Assembly (NCBI RefSeq): GCF_001659605.2
Contig: NC_035164.2
Coordinates: forward strand, 8,791,038 to 8,855,037
Origin: Manihot esculenta
Lineage: Eukaryota > Streptophyta > Magnoliopsida > Malpighiales > Euphorbiaceae
Length of the DNA: 64,000 nt
Direction of reading: 5' to 3'
Positions 33,677-46,317 of this stretch are shown piece after piece. The translations under genes were made by a program, and so were the position numbers. Numbering within the stretch: the stretch's first letter is position 1; each line of letters starts with the position of its first letter. The notes under the pieces are model-generated. The model saw only the letters and a program-made list of their open reading frames with translations, did no database searches and had not been told where the DNA came from.

Positions 33677-35259
33677 ATCACATCACAAACATATCATCTC
33701 AAGGATGAACTTGTCACCAATAGCCCTCTACATACATAGTAGTATGTCCAACTGTGCCAGGGGCGATTAGGCCTCACCTGGACGTCTCTTAACTGACTCA
33801 TAGCATAACATGTCCAACTGTGCCAGGGGCGATTAGGCCTCACCTGGACGTCTCTTAACTGACTCACTCATAGTACCAGGAGCGACCTGATCTATGCCAG
33901 GAGCGACCTGGTATGGCTATCTCATGCCATATCTCATTTGATCTCATAGTATCTCTGCTTATATCAAGGGCTAAGGATCATCCAACATTCATCCATACAA
34001 ATATCATCTTATGCAATGTATCATATTCGTGAAGTCTAATGCAATACAACCTAATACATAACATGGCATTTTATGATGCATGAACCATGCTAGAAACGTG
34101 TCATTTCTCAAGTAAAATATAAAGGTTAGTTCCACTCACCTGTAGCCACTGCTTGGCTAACTCTGGGCTACCTCTAACTCTGAAGCAGCTACTACTGCTA
34201 AACACCTCGGTTCCTCAGGTCCAATCCTACAATGAAGGACTCAAATGAGGTACCAAACATACTCCAACATTACTCTGAACATCTTCCCAAAAACCCCTAA
34301 AAACACCTCAAAACAGGCATGCAAAACAAGCAAAGGAAGGCTGGACAGGGCACCTTCGGCAGCACCTTCGACGGCCGAATGTCTCTTCCAAAGACGAAAG
34401 TCGGGCATGTTCGGCGGCCGAATCCTCCTTCGGCTGTCGAACCTGGGTTCATCCAGAACTCAGCTTCGTGCATAAGGATGCCTTCCAGTCCTTCCAAACC
34501 CTTAACACACGCAGCCAACTGGTCTAAAACATGCATAACTCATACAACAAGCATATAGGAGCTTAAGACAACTTGAACTCCAACAAACAAGCTCAACAAG
34601 CAAACATAAAGCATAAAGGGTCCATAAACCCTAATATGCACAACTCATGCATAAACTCCCTTTTCCCTTTATCAAACTCATAAAAACATCATAAAAACCA
34701 TGAATCAATACTTACCTCTTGAAGAACAAAGGTTGGTGTGATCCAAACGTAGAGCTATGGAGGATCTAAGCTCCAAACTTTCCAAAATTGTGCTCAAAGT
34801 ACAAGACCTTCAAAAACCACCATAAACCTTACTAACTTTGAAAGATTTGATGAAAAACCATGAAAACCTTCCAAGGGGAACATGAACTCACCTCTGGAAG
34901 TGAAAAGGAAGCTAATCTGATCCATTTCACCGACTGAGGGTTCCTTATAGGCGACTGACCGCCTCAGCTTCGGCGGCCAAACCTTCATGCAAAACCATGC
35001 AACGTTCGGCGGCCGAACTTGGAGTTTCGGGGGCCGAATCGAGGGCATTTTCGGCGGCCGAACTTTACCTTCGGCGGCCGAACCCGCACTTTGTTCCCTT
35101 GGTCTTTTCTCTTCAACACTCAATCCTATTCCATTCTAAACCTTTAAAACATTTGAAAATATTTTAGAAAACCTTTCTCTTACCCTCCTAGAACCTCTGA
35201 CATCCTCGAATTCCACCGGACAGTAAGAATTCCGATGTCTGATCTAGCCGGGTATTACA
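33677..35259 (-). repeat. Tekay-2 3' LTR, truncated and fused to fragment A
   Basis: It aligns with 39958-41542 almost without gaps. The CCAGGGGCGATT...CCTGG tandem modules are at 33755-33910, and dyads at 34357-34445 and 34970-35085. Confidence 0.9.
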
Positions 35260-37667
35260 TTCTTCCCCCCTTTAAAACATTCGTCCTCGAATGTTCACAT
35301 AACATACAAATAAACAAACGAAGCGGAAATCTGCTTTTCAAAGAGAAACGCAGATATCGCTGGAGTAAGAACTCCCGGGTTTCCTATACATACGATACGT
35401 CTGGGGTGATTCTAAGAGACTTCCCTTATCATATCTTCTTGTTCTTCTATTCTGTGAGCTGAGTGTGTATGATCCGTTCTAACTGTGCTATACAGGTGAG
35501 ATTTCCTGAGATCTCCACCTTTGGTTCATACAGAACCTCTATAGGATCCAACACTAGTCTAGAACAAAAGAAACAAAGAAACCAAATGGTTTTCCTCTTA
35601 GAAGCAGATAAATCCTACCTCTTTCATCCTCTACAGGATTTCAAGGTTTTAGCCTTTTATCTCTCCACCTTTACTGGCTCACCATGTCCTGGAGACACCA
35701 TAACACACTGTAACTTTCTACTGCGCACTCTGGTCTTTGCCCGCCTTTCTTCTTCTTTACTACACTGGTTTCTTTTCTCTTCTGATCCCTTCTTCCGACG
35801 ACACGAGACTAACGCTAGCTCTCACCGCTAGTACCCAGATTTCAGATCTAGCTTGGAAGACAACTGGCTCCTGCCAGCTGATCCAACCGATCATCGATCT
35901 GAAGTAAAACCTATTCCCATAGGATAAACTGGTAAGCGACTTTCAACCGAAGGCAGCTAACATCTTATTTGCCTCACCCCATCGATACTGGTTTGTAGAC
36001 TCAGAGTCGCTAAGCAGTTTTACCCATGACCTCTGTTTCAGACTCTTCACTATACACTCTTTTGATCGATAAAGATCTCATCTTTTACCCCATATGGGTA
36101 TTACCTCCACATTTCAAGATTTCCGAAATCCTGTGTAGGATAATATAACTTATGCTTCTTCCACTCCTATTTAGAAACACAAGTAATTACCCTGCCACGT
36201 GCATTACCACATACTCCAATCTCACAAGGGAGGTATCACAAAACACTCTGAAATCCTTCTTACTGGTAGACAGAGCTACCACTGGTACTGTACTGTACTG
36301 TACTGGCGTTAGGCTTACGTTAGTGCTTCACAACCCTTGTTACACTTATCAGACCACACAACTTTGGGTCTTTCTTGATCATCAGCGTGACACTTTCTAG
36401 AGATGTCTTAGACTGACCTTTCTATAGCAATCTGCCAAAACCCAGAAACTACTAATCTTTGTCACTGAGATGGGTCTAAGCCAATTGCTATAACGCCAAC
36501 TCTTTTTTTTTTTTTTCTGGTTTCTGAACTACTCCTTACTGCACTACTTTTCCACGAGAACTCACACCTAAAAAACTTGGCATATAAGCCATCTGCAACA
36601 CCATTTTCTGAGAATGGGCACTCTCCTCTGTGTTTCTGGTCCTCATCACGGTAGTATCAATACCGGAGGGATTCAGACTCGCACTAAAACCTCTGCTTCT
36701 GAGAGTCATGAATGCTATAAGGGCATTACTAGCCTGTAACCTTTAGTGCCCATCTTTCTTCCTGGACGATGTCCTTATTTCCTTAGTTACTCTCATCCTC
36801 CCTGATAGTACCTGGATTTCAGATCTATCCGGAAAAGACCACTGGCTAATTGTACTTGGTCAAAAATAGATCGTCGATCCTCGATAACAGATCCTTGCTG
36901 GTAGTGACTTGTCCAACGACTTACAGTCGAAACAAAGTCTCGCGGATTCATCCTTCGTTTCCCATCACAACTCCGGAACATTCCAGGGTGAGGTACTAAG
37001 TCGGATACAATCCTTGTCTACCAACTCTAGCAACTACTCATCTGGCTCTTCCTATCTATTTTACTCTACTGGTGCCCTCCTGCAGAAAAGATTAGGAATG
37101 ATTCTGGATGCAGACACCACTCCTATTTCCACTCTATTCTCTTAGCAGGTGATAAACCTGGCAACTTGTCTGGAACAACATCTACAACTGTTATCTGGCT
37201 GCAGCACAAAATTGGTTCCCCTCCTGATCTAACTCACTGCTTGCTCTCTAACATGAGCAAAACACCTCTAACCACCTTTCCTGAACAGCTTCAGAGCCTA
37301 TTGGGCAGATATCAAACTTCTAGGCATCTCTACACTGTCCCCTCAACAGACTACCTGTGATCCATCCTGATCTCTAAGCCTGACTACTCTGCCTCTGCTA
37401 TCTAAGGCAGTACTATGAGTAGCTAGCCCATCCACCCCTAGAATGACATCAGTCAGTCACTCTAGAACCACTAGGTCAGCTGGAAGGCACCTACTCACAA
37501 CGAGCACTGAACTCAACTGGTAGACTGACTCTGCCACTGACGGATCACACTTGGGTCCACTGACCCAAAGAGGACACTCTAATCCCAGAAGCTATCAAAC
37601 CCCTACTCTCTGTGGCTCTTAAGGCCCTAAGGAAAGCGAAACATCAGAGTCTCGAACAGCAAACACA
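35260..37667 (-). pseudogene. Tekay-2 pol remnant, heavily decayed
   Basis: Scattered stretches align with Tekay-1 pol on the same strand, for example 35260-35560 with 6804-7090 and 37430-37600 with 9990-10170. Between them, insertions, deletions and stops remove any long reading frame. Catalytic motifs of RT and integrase were not found. The short frames in both directions here are debris. Confidence 0.75.
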
Positions 37668-39050
37668 TCAAAACATATGCAAGTGAAAAGTACATGTCAC
37701 CGCCATGTCTGATGTGTAAGCCTCCTGCTGCGTCAAAGCAAAGATCCGTGCTGGCACTGATGGACCTTCACCTGGGGAACCTGTGGAAGAAGGAGTGATC
37801 CCGCTCCCTCTGCCTCTGTCCTGCGCCTTGGCTAGAGCTCCTGGCTGAGCCACTCTGTCTGAGGCTATCTGCTGGGACTGTGTTATCAAAGTCGCGGTGG
37901 AACACTCACGTGCTCTGTGCCCCTCCTGTCCGCACCTGAAACATGCTGTTGTCCCTACTAGACAGACTCCCTTGTGCGGCCTATCGCACTTCGGACATCT
38001 GGAGTCGTTCAAACCAGAGCTCGATCCCTCACTGATTCCCAGACTAAACTTTAACTTATGCCAATACTCGCTCTTCTTTGACCTTCTAAGGCCTCTGCCT
38101 TTCTTTTTACTCTTTGCGGCAGCCTCGCCCAGAGAGAAAAGATCAATATTCTCTGGGTATTCATCTCCACTCATACTTGCTGTCTATCTTAGCTGCTCAG
38201 ATTCACTCTCCTTACGCTCCCTTGAGCTATCTGGAAAAGCCCATCCGGCAAACTCTGTAGCAAACTGCTCCCAGGATAAGCTTTCTACCCTCGGGTCCAC
38301 ATACTGTTTAAACCATTCCCTTGCCTTCTTACATTTCAATGTGCACCCTGCCATCTGAATGGCTCTACTCTCACTGGCTCCCAATTCATCAGTTATCATC
38401 TTTACCATTCGAAGATACTCCAAAGGGTCATCACCTGTCTCAAATTTGGGAACATTCAACCTCAAATAGTCTGTCATCTTTACCTTACTTCCTTCAGATG
38501 ACCTCGACTTAGGTATTTGGATAACTGGGACTTCTGGTTCTATTGGTGGTGGAGGAGGTGCAACGTTCCCTGGGTTAGGGTTTCCTGAACCTGGATATCC
38601 AAAGACGGGTGGAAACATGGTATATTGTGGATATGGCGGGTAAAAGGAAGGATAGGGCATAAAGGTGGGATATGGGTTATAACTAGGGAAACCCGCTGTA
38701 CCACCCATCGGATACCCTGACCCCCACGGGTAGGGTGGATACTGAGGTGGAATAACTCTTGAGGCCTGAGTGCCTCCTTGAGACTCACCCATATCCTCTC
38801 CTACCATACTCATGCCCAAACTACCATCTCTTCTCTGTTCATCCTCCTCTAATTCCCTCATATCCGCGGACATACCACTCTGCACGACTCCCCTTCTACT
38901 CTCATCAATAGACCTTCTAGGGTCCCTTGATGTCTCTTCTTTGCTTAATCTATCTGATGTTGCCCTTTGCAGAATGGGGAGATGGGCATCCATGTCCTCA
39001 TCCTCCGGCGGAGCTCCAGTCAATCTCGCAGATCGACGAGTTCCTCTCAT
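37668..39050 (-). pseudogene. Tekay-2 gag, with an internal deletion
   Basis: From ATG at 39050 the protein begins [12 protein letters not shown], nearly as in Tekay-1 (residue 3 on), and follows it through the gag core to PDSSRER. A stop is reached at about 38184. About 90 residues of the gag C-half are missing compared with Tekay-1. The next segment (38174-37668) has a Lys/Arg-rich stretch and an intact zinc knuckle, CFRCGQEGHRAREC. It reaches the region just before protease (ARIFALTQQEA) and then loses homology. Confidence 0.85.
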
Positions 39051-39330
39051 CCTACCTCTGAAAAGCACAACATCACACAAAACAGCATCAAATGATCCAT
39101 GTGAGAACACATGAATTCTCAGCACATATCAAACATATCATGTATGCACATGCATCTCATCATGGCATTTCACATCAACATGCAACTCAGGACTCCACAT
39201 CCTATCTTAGTGGACATGATTTTTATCTATTGTGCTTACCCTCCTACACAAGACAACACCTCTTTCCGATGTGAGCTATCTCTATTCCTTGAGCATCTTT
39301 ACTCAACACATCGTACTCTTGAGGCCCTAT

Positions 39331-39343
39331 GCTCTGATACCAA
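39331..39343 (-). other. Tekay-2 primer-binding site (tRNA-iMet)
   Basis: GCTCTGATACCAA on the + strand is the reverse complement of TTGGTATCAGAGC, two bases from the 5' LTR. It is the same as in Tekay-1. Confidence 0.88.
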
Positions 39344-39345
39344 TC

Positions 39346-41542
39346 TGTAACAGCCCGAAAACCGGTACCCCTCTGTAATGGTCCGAACCATCACTGGCAC
39401 TAGGATCCAGATTGGCTGAAGGCCGCCGGAACTCGTAGCAAGCCGATTATACTCTATGTGTACCTGATACATCCCATCAAAATACTCAACAATCCTGTAT
39501 ACTCTCCTCAGAGTTACCAAGCTCGACCTGCATGCACTATGTCTGAAAACATAGAACCCACTCTCATAGGGTCAGCAAATCACAAGTCAGCCTTAGTTCC
39601 ACACATTTCTCATCAAGAAACGTAAAATAGGATCCATGTACAAAGGGATGAATCATACACCATACTCATGCAAAGACACTAGGGTAAAGCACAATTCTAT
39701 CCATAATCTGCTAGTACATATCTATCCATACATTACAACTAATACATTAAAATACATTAATTACATCATGTCCACTATTCTATTACACACATACATTCAT
39801 GCATCTCTTTCCTTTTTCCTCTTGCTAACTCTGACTTCTGACTGCCCATAGTTACCTTGGAATCTGCAAAACTGGGGTTAAGGCGGTGGAATGAGCTACT
39901 ACAGCCCAGTGAGGAGGAACAGTAAAACGGTTCATTAATTACATGCTTTCATGAAGTGCATCACATCACAAACATATCATCTCAAGGATGAACTTGTCTC
40001 CAATAGCCCTCTACATACATAGTAGTATGTCCAACTGTGCCAGGGGCGATTAGGCCTCACCTGGACGTCTCTTAACTGACTCATAGCATAACATGTCCAA
40101 CTGTGCCAAGGGCGATTAGGCCTCACCTGGACATCTCTTAACTGACTCACTCATAGTACCAGGAGCGACCTGATCTATGCCAGGAGCGACCTGGTATGGC
40201 TATCTCATGCCATATCTCATCTGATCTCATAGTATCTCTGCTTATATCAAGGGCTAAGGATCATCCAACATTCATCCATACAAATATCATCTTATGCAAT
40301 GCATCATATTCGTGAAGTCTAATGCAATACAACCTAATACATAACATGGCATTTTATGATGCATGAACCATGCTAGAAACGTGTCATTTCTCAAGTAAAA
40401 TATAAAGGTTAGTTCCACTCACCTGTAGCCACTGCTTGGCTAACTCTGGGCTACCTCTAACTCTGAAGCAGCTACTACTGCTAAACACCTCGGTTCCTCG
40501 GGTCCAATCCTACAATGAAGGACTCAAATGAGGTACCAAACATACTCCAACATTACTCTGAACATCTCCCCAAAAATCTCTAAAAACACCTCAAAACAGG
40601 CATGCAAAACAAGCAAAGGAAGGCTGGACAGGGCACCTTCGGCAGCACCTTCGGCGGCCGAATGTCTCTTCCAGAGACGAAAGTCGGGCATGTTCGGCGG
40701 CCGAATCCTCCTTCAGCTGCCGAACCTGGGTTCATCTAGAACTCAGCTTCGTGCACAAGGACGCCTTCCAGTCCTTCCAAACCCTCAACACACGCAGCCA
40801 ACCGGTCTAAAACATGCATAACTCATACAACAAGCATATAGGAGCTTAAGACAACTTGAACTCCAACAAACAAGCTCAACAAGTAAACATAAAGCATAAA
40901 GGGTCCATAAACCCTAATATGCACAACTCATGCATAAACTCCCTTTTCCCTTCATCAAACTCATAAAAACATCATAAAAACCATGAATCAACACTTACCT
41001 CTTGAAGAACAAAGGTTGGTGTGATCCAAACGTAGAGCTATGGAGGATCTAAGCTCCAAACTTTCCAAAATTGTGCTCAAAGTACAAGACCTTCAAAAAC
41101 CACCATAAACCTTACTAACTTTGAAAGATTTGATGAAAAACCATGAAAACCTTCCGAGGGGAACATGAACTCACCTCTGGAAGTGAAAAGGAAGCTAATC
41201 TGATCCATTTCACCGACTGAGGGTTCCTTATAGGCGACTGACCGCCTCAGCTTCGGCGGCCAAACCTTCATGCAAAACCATGCAACGTTCGGCGGCCGAA
41301 CTTGGAGTTTCGGGGGCCGAATCGAGGGCATTTTCGGTGGCCGAACTTTACCTTCGGCGGCCGAACCCGCACTTTGTTCCCTTGGTCTTTTCTCTTCAAC
41401 ATTCAATCCTATTCCATTCTAAACCTTTAAAACATTTGAAAATATTTTAGAAAACCTTTCTCTTACCCTTTTAAAACCTCTGACATCCTCGAATTCCACC
41501 GGACAGTAAGAATTCTGATGTCTGATCTAGCCGGGTATTACA
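39346..41542 (-). repeat. Tekay-2 5' LTR
   Basis: This 2197-bp LTR ends GGGTATTACA. Its PBS side shows a doubled terminus: TGTAACAGCCC at 39346 and a second, related start (TGTAATGGTCC) about 29 bp further on. Tandem modules are at 40037-40200 and dyads at 40637-40730 and 41250-41370. The minus-strand TATA region is near 41228. Confidence 0.88.
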
Positions 41543-42560
41543 ACAAGCCTGACATAGACTTTTATTAGACTCAGATACAACACTAGCAGACGCTATTTTC
41601 CTAACAGTAGCAAAAAGAGCATGTCCCAAACGCGCATGCCATATTTCTAAAAAAGCAATTTTAGAATAGAAAGAAGATTTCGACAAAACACTAGAAGATG
41701 ATCAAAGAGAAGGTTGCATCTGAGTAAGAGATAACTCTTCGGCAACAGGGAGAACATAGAGACCAGCTTCATTTTGGCCTTGATAGAGTATGGCCTTCAT
41801 TGCCAAATCATTCACAAGAAATAAATTAGGAAAAAATTTCACATAAACATTATTAGATTTCACAAAAGAATTGACTGATAATAAATTATGTGTAGCGGTG
41901 GGCACATGTAATATATTATCCAAAAGAAAACAATGATTAGAAATTGACAAATTAAACTTTCCAATATGAGAGATAGGTAAACGATAGCCATTACCAAGTT
42001 TCACTTCTTCAGCTCTTTGATATTCAGAATGAATAGTAAGGTTATCAAGATTGGCAGAGGTGGTGCAAGGTTTCAATATCCATAATCCATGACTAATTTA
42101 GTTGAAGGGTGGTGCAAACTAAACTGAAAACAAGACGAGTAATACATTTGCTATTACCTGCCTTTGGGGAAGAACACACGCACAACACATGACCCAAACT
42201 TGCACAATTATAACATGTTATATCCGAGACATCCACTGAACTTGGCTGGGCTACAATGGTATATGCTGGTGGAGTAAGTAAAAGTGGTGGAGCAGAGGAG
42301 GAAATGAGGACTAGAAGTAGAACTAGAGACTGGACCTCTATCGCACCTACAATTTTGTCTGCGACCTCTATCGTGTCCACGGGTAAAGGTCTAAAGTTGA
42401 CCGTAATAAGCTATAGAAGTAATAACAGCATGCTCATCCAATTGTAATTAGCGTTCCTCATTAAGAAGCATACCATACAATGTGTCATAAAAAAATTCTC
42501 TTGTCGAGCTTCAAGAGCTTGTGTGAAGGGTTGATATATAGGTCCAAAATCAACTTTAAT
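41543..42560 (-). pseudogene. Copia fragment, antisense (gag end, protease, start of integrase)
   Basis: On the minus strand, 42380-42093 has a gag zinc knuckle, CYNCASLGHVLCVC. Then 42076-41702 holds the protease-integrase region (ILHVPTATHNLLSVN), and 41686 onward the integrase zinc finger, WHARLGH and CQAC. It is cut at 41543 by the Tekay-2 LTR inside the zinc finger. Frames are broken. The rest of pol is not in the window. Confidence 0.82.
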
Positions 42561-45500
42561 GAATTATGTTATTAATTTATGTAATATAAAAGAGTTTAAT
42601 TAAATTTTATTTTATTTAAATTATTTTAAATAAATAAATTTTTTCATAAATTAAATTTTATTGAATAAAATTTAATTTTTTTTTGTTAGAAAAATTACAT
42701 ACTAAATAAGAGCAAAACGAAATACAAGTCAATTATCAAATTTATTTTCTTTTCAATATTTTTCCGCTTTATTTTATTCTCGTCCAAATAAAATTGAATT
42801 TCTTTAAAGTTTTCTTTTGCATGACTTTTCGTTCGAGTTTATTAAAATTGGATAGGGCAGAATTAATGGTTTGAGAAAAAAAAAAAAATATTGAAACCAT
42901 GATTAACGTGAATCGTTCAACAAAAATGGCTCTTAAGAGCCGCAAAAAATCTATTGCGATTGCTTCCCATGTGGGACGGTGCCGCTGTCACGTGATCTGG
43001 CGTGAAGAAGTTCTGGTGCGCCTGCCATCTAAGAAGCTCAATGCTAAGGTAGCATTTTCAACTTAAATTAAAATAATTTAAAGTATAACTTCTGAAATTT
43101 ATTAAAATTTATAATTTAATTTTTATTTTTTTAAAAGTAAATAATTTAATCATTAAATTTTATTTTATTAATAAAATAATTATATTAAATTTACCATTAA
43201 TTAAATATAAATTTATAAAATCAATTCAAATTAAATGCATTAAATTATTATAAATATTAAAATTATAAAATTAAATTATTTATTTTATTTTTTTACATAT
43301 ATTAAAAAATATAATTTTTTATTAACTTTTAATTATATTCTTTTTAAATACATTAAATTTTATTAAATATTAAAAAATATTTAAAATAAATAAAATTAAA
43401 TTAAATAAGATTATAATAATCAATTTATATATTATTATAGTTTAAAAATAAAAATAAATAATAATTTTAAAATAATTAAAAAAATAAATAAAAATTATAA
43501 GACAGCGTATAACTCATTAAAATTAAAAAAAATAAATTATTCTAAAATAAGTAATTTAAAAATTAAATTATTATAATTTAATAATAAATTTCAATATAAT
43601 TAATATTTTATTAACAGAATAAAAATTTAAAATAAAATTATTTTTAATTAAAATGATAGGTATTAAATTATAAATTTTGAGAATATATTATAAATCACTA
43701 TTAAGATTAAGAAAGCATAGTGAAAATCATGTAGGTATCTCGGGTTTGACAACTCCTCTCCAATACAAACTTTTTTTCTGCGCACGTGTAAATTAATTTT
43801 TTTATGAGATGAAATTAAGACCCAATTAATACAATCTGAAATTTTTTAGATTTATTCAGATCTATTTATTATCCGACTATATTTATAAGTGTGTATAAAT
43901 TAATTTATATATTTAATTAATTAAAATTTAAAATATTATATTTATATATAAATTTTAATATATTTTAAATAAAATTTATTATATTTTTCTATACTGTGTT
44001 ACTTTCCAATTAGATGGATGCATATAAAAATGTAAAAACTACTAAATTATCCCCTAAAATATACAAAAGCTAAAAATATTAAAGTTTAATTTTTAAATTT
44101 AAAATTTTCTTTAAATTATCATTAAAATATCAATTCATCTCAAATAAATTTAAATATATTGACTTAATCATATTCTAAAATTATAAAAATAACATTTTTA
44201 TTTAACTTTTAATAGTAATTGAGTAGCAATTTTAAATAAAAATAAAAATTTAATATTTTTAATTATTTATTTATTTTTGATTTAAATTATAATTAATTAT
44301 TTTTTATTAAATTACGTAAATTCAAATATGTCAAAAAACAAAAAAAAAAAAAAAAAAAAAAAAACAATTCTCCAAAGCAACCCAACGTTTGTGGTTTCAG
44401 AAAGCGAAATCGAGTTTACTTTTTATTTATCTTGTTTTTGTTATTTCCGTCATGCATAGACCCATCACATTCACAGCTACGAAATTCATCTACCTCAACT
44501 GCACGGGTCTTTATCAGAAAAAGGGTTTACTTTCGGTTAATAAAAGAAAACGACAATCATCTAAAAGTTAGGTTTGATGTTTATTTTTTTATTCAAATTA
44601 ATTTCAAAATTTTAATTTAAATCAATATTTTCAAATTTATTCTCATCAATAATAAACGAATGAAAATAAATGAAACTATTATATAATTAATAAATATTAT
44701 AAAATTATAAATAATATTAATTTAAAATTACTATTAAACATATTAATGTTTAAAATTTAAAGAATAGAATTTTACGTGTAAGTCTAGACAGAGAGAAAGG
44801 TGTTTCTCTCATTTTATTCCTTTTGTTTGCTAATGAGGTGTAATGGCTTATCTGCTATAGGGCTATCTGTCTGTGTCATGCAGTCAGAGTCTCTCTTCAC
44901 GCTAGGCGGCCATTTAATTTTTTTCGGCGCGCATGCAGGTTGGGCTGCAAAATGACCGGATCTACTATCTCTCCTTACGTCACATCACCGGACTGAATTT
45001 CTCCCGCCCGATCTAAACTCGCGAATGACCCAGCCTGCACCGCTTATCTGGATCAGATCTTGAGATGTTGGGTAGATTGGCCTAAGGGGTTTCGTGGTTT
45101 CTGGACCAATTTTATTTTCATGGACTTGGTCTTGTCTAGGGTGAATGAGATCCGACGATTATGACTAATATTTTATATTTTTTATATATATATAAAATTT
45201 ATTTAGCTATACCATATATAAAAGCGGAAAGGATAATATTATGATTTCATAAATCACGTTCACTTACGAGTTACCATACGTTTTATGAAAAAAAAAATGA
45301 AAAATAGAATCCGCTGCTTTAAAACGTTTGTTATTTTTTAAAAATTTAATTAAATATTTATCTACGATTACTTTATACATTAATAAATAAAATTATTCGT
45401 AATTTTATTTGCTTTCTAAAAAATTAATAAATTAATTACATAATTACTAGCAATTTTTGCTAATACATGAAATTATAATTTATATATCTATCAATAATTT

Positions 45501-45866
45501 TAAATTAATATATATATATATATATAATTATTATCTCAATCGAATTTATATAGGTGTGTAGTCTAAATGTATAGAATTTTATACAGGTATTACTATTATT
45601 TTATACTATGGGTATATGTAAATCCAATTTAAATAAATTTTTCAATATGAAATTATAATTTATATATCTATCAATAATTTTAAATTAATATATAATATAT
45701 ATAAAATAGAAAAAATTCATTTGACTGAATTTATATAGATATATAGTGTAAATATATAGGTACTACAATTATTTTATACTATACATATATGTAAATCCAA
45801 TTTATATAAGTTTTTCAATAAATATAATATGGAGGGCCAAAATAATGGGATTGATTAAAATATATC
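42561..45866 (+). other. AT-rich spacer without recognised genes
   Basis: Very AT-rich, with runs of A and T, including 24 consecutive A at 44341-44364. Two islands of more balanced base use occur at 42930-43050 and 44770-45130. The first includes CACGTG. No reading frame in either has recognisable domains, and no RNA gene was seen. Confidence 0.6.
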
Positions 45867-46052
45867 TGTTAGAGTGTAAATATAATCTGTACATAATTAT
45901 AGGAAATTACGTAATCGTAGGCTAATTGATTAATAGAGGATTATTAGGAGTTGTCTTAATAAGACTTTGTCATCTGTATATATACTCACTTACTTCAATG
46001 AAAAAATATATTAAAATTATTCAATTATTCAATTATTCTTTATTTTCTTACA
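45867..46052 (+). repeat. Copia-2 5' LTR
   Basis: It runs from TGTTAGAGTG to TTTTCTTACA. It contains TGTATATATAC at about 45975, a plausible TATA region. It matches the 3' LTR with scattered differences, indicating an old insertion. Confidence 0.9.
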
Positions 46053-46065
46053 TGGTATTAGAGTC
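46053..46065 (+). other. Copia-2 primer-binding site
   Basis: TGGTATTAGAGTC is a mutated form of the tRNA-iMet complement TGGTATCAGAGC, directly adjacent to the LTR. Confidence 0.8.
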
Positions 46066-46317
46066 ATTCTCGTAGAGATTTAATTTTTTTTTCTCTCATC
46101 AAGTTTTAAATTTTTGGAGACTTAGAACTCCTGTTCTTTTGTGTTACACATCTAGGGTAATATTTGTTTCTCACCGTCCACCTAGGGAGGACGCCGAAAT
46201 TGCCTTACAGCCCCCTTATCAGATCTATGGTTTATTTGCTGTTTGGGTGTTGGGTGAAGGCCTTTTTTTTTTTATATTGTTCATTGGGTTAGGTTTTGTT
46301 ATATTCCTTTAATTCAT

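Larger units (their letters stand above)
33677..41542 (-). mobile_element. Tekay-2: Tekay derivative with gag remnant and collapsed pol
   Basis: Minus-strand order: 5' LTR 39346-41542, PBS 39331-39343, gag remnant 39050-37668, decayed pol 37667-35260, polypurine tract, 3' LTR 35259-33677 (missing about 610 bp at its PBS-type end). The internal region is about 4.1 kb against 5.2 kb in Tekay-1. The two LTRs differ at only about 8 positions in the first 650 compared, yet pol is barely recognisable. The flanks (Athila LTR on the left, Copia fragment on the right) do not share a target duplication, so a rearrangement removed one end. Confidence 0.85.

Noticed and set aside
42930..43050. GC-balanced island with CACGTG that might be an exon or promoter
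   Set aside because: Too short, no open frame with a recognisable product, and no neighbouring exons.
44389..44620. Two overlapping short frames after a 24-base A run
   Set aside because: No domain, no codon signal, and AT-rich surroundings. A retroposed tail was considered, but no upstream gene-like sequence is recognisable.
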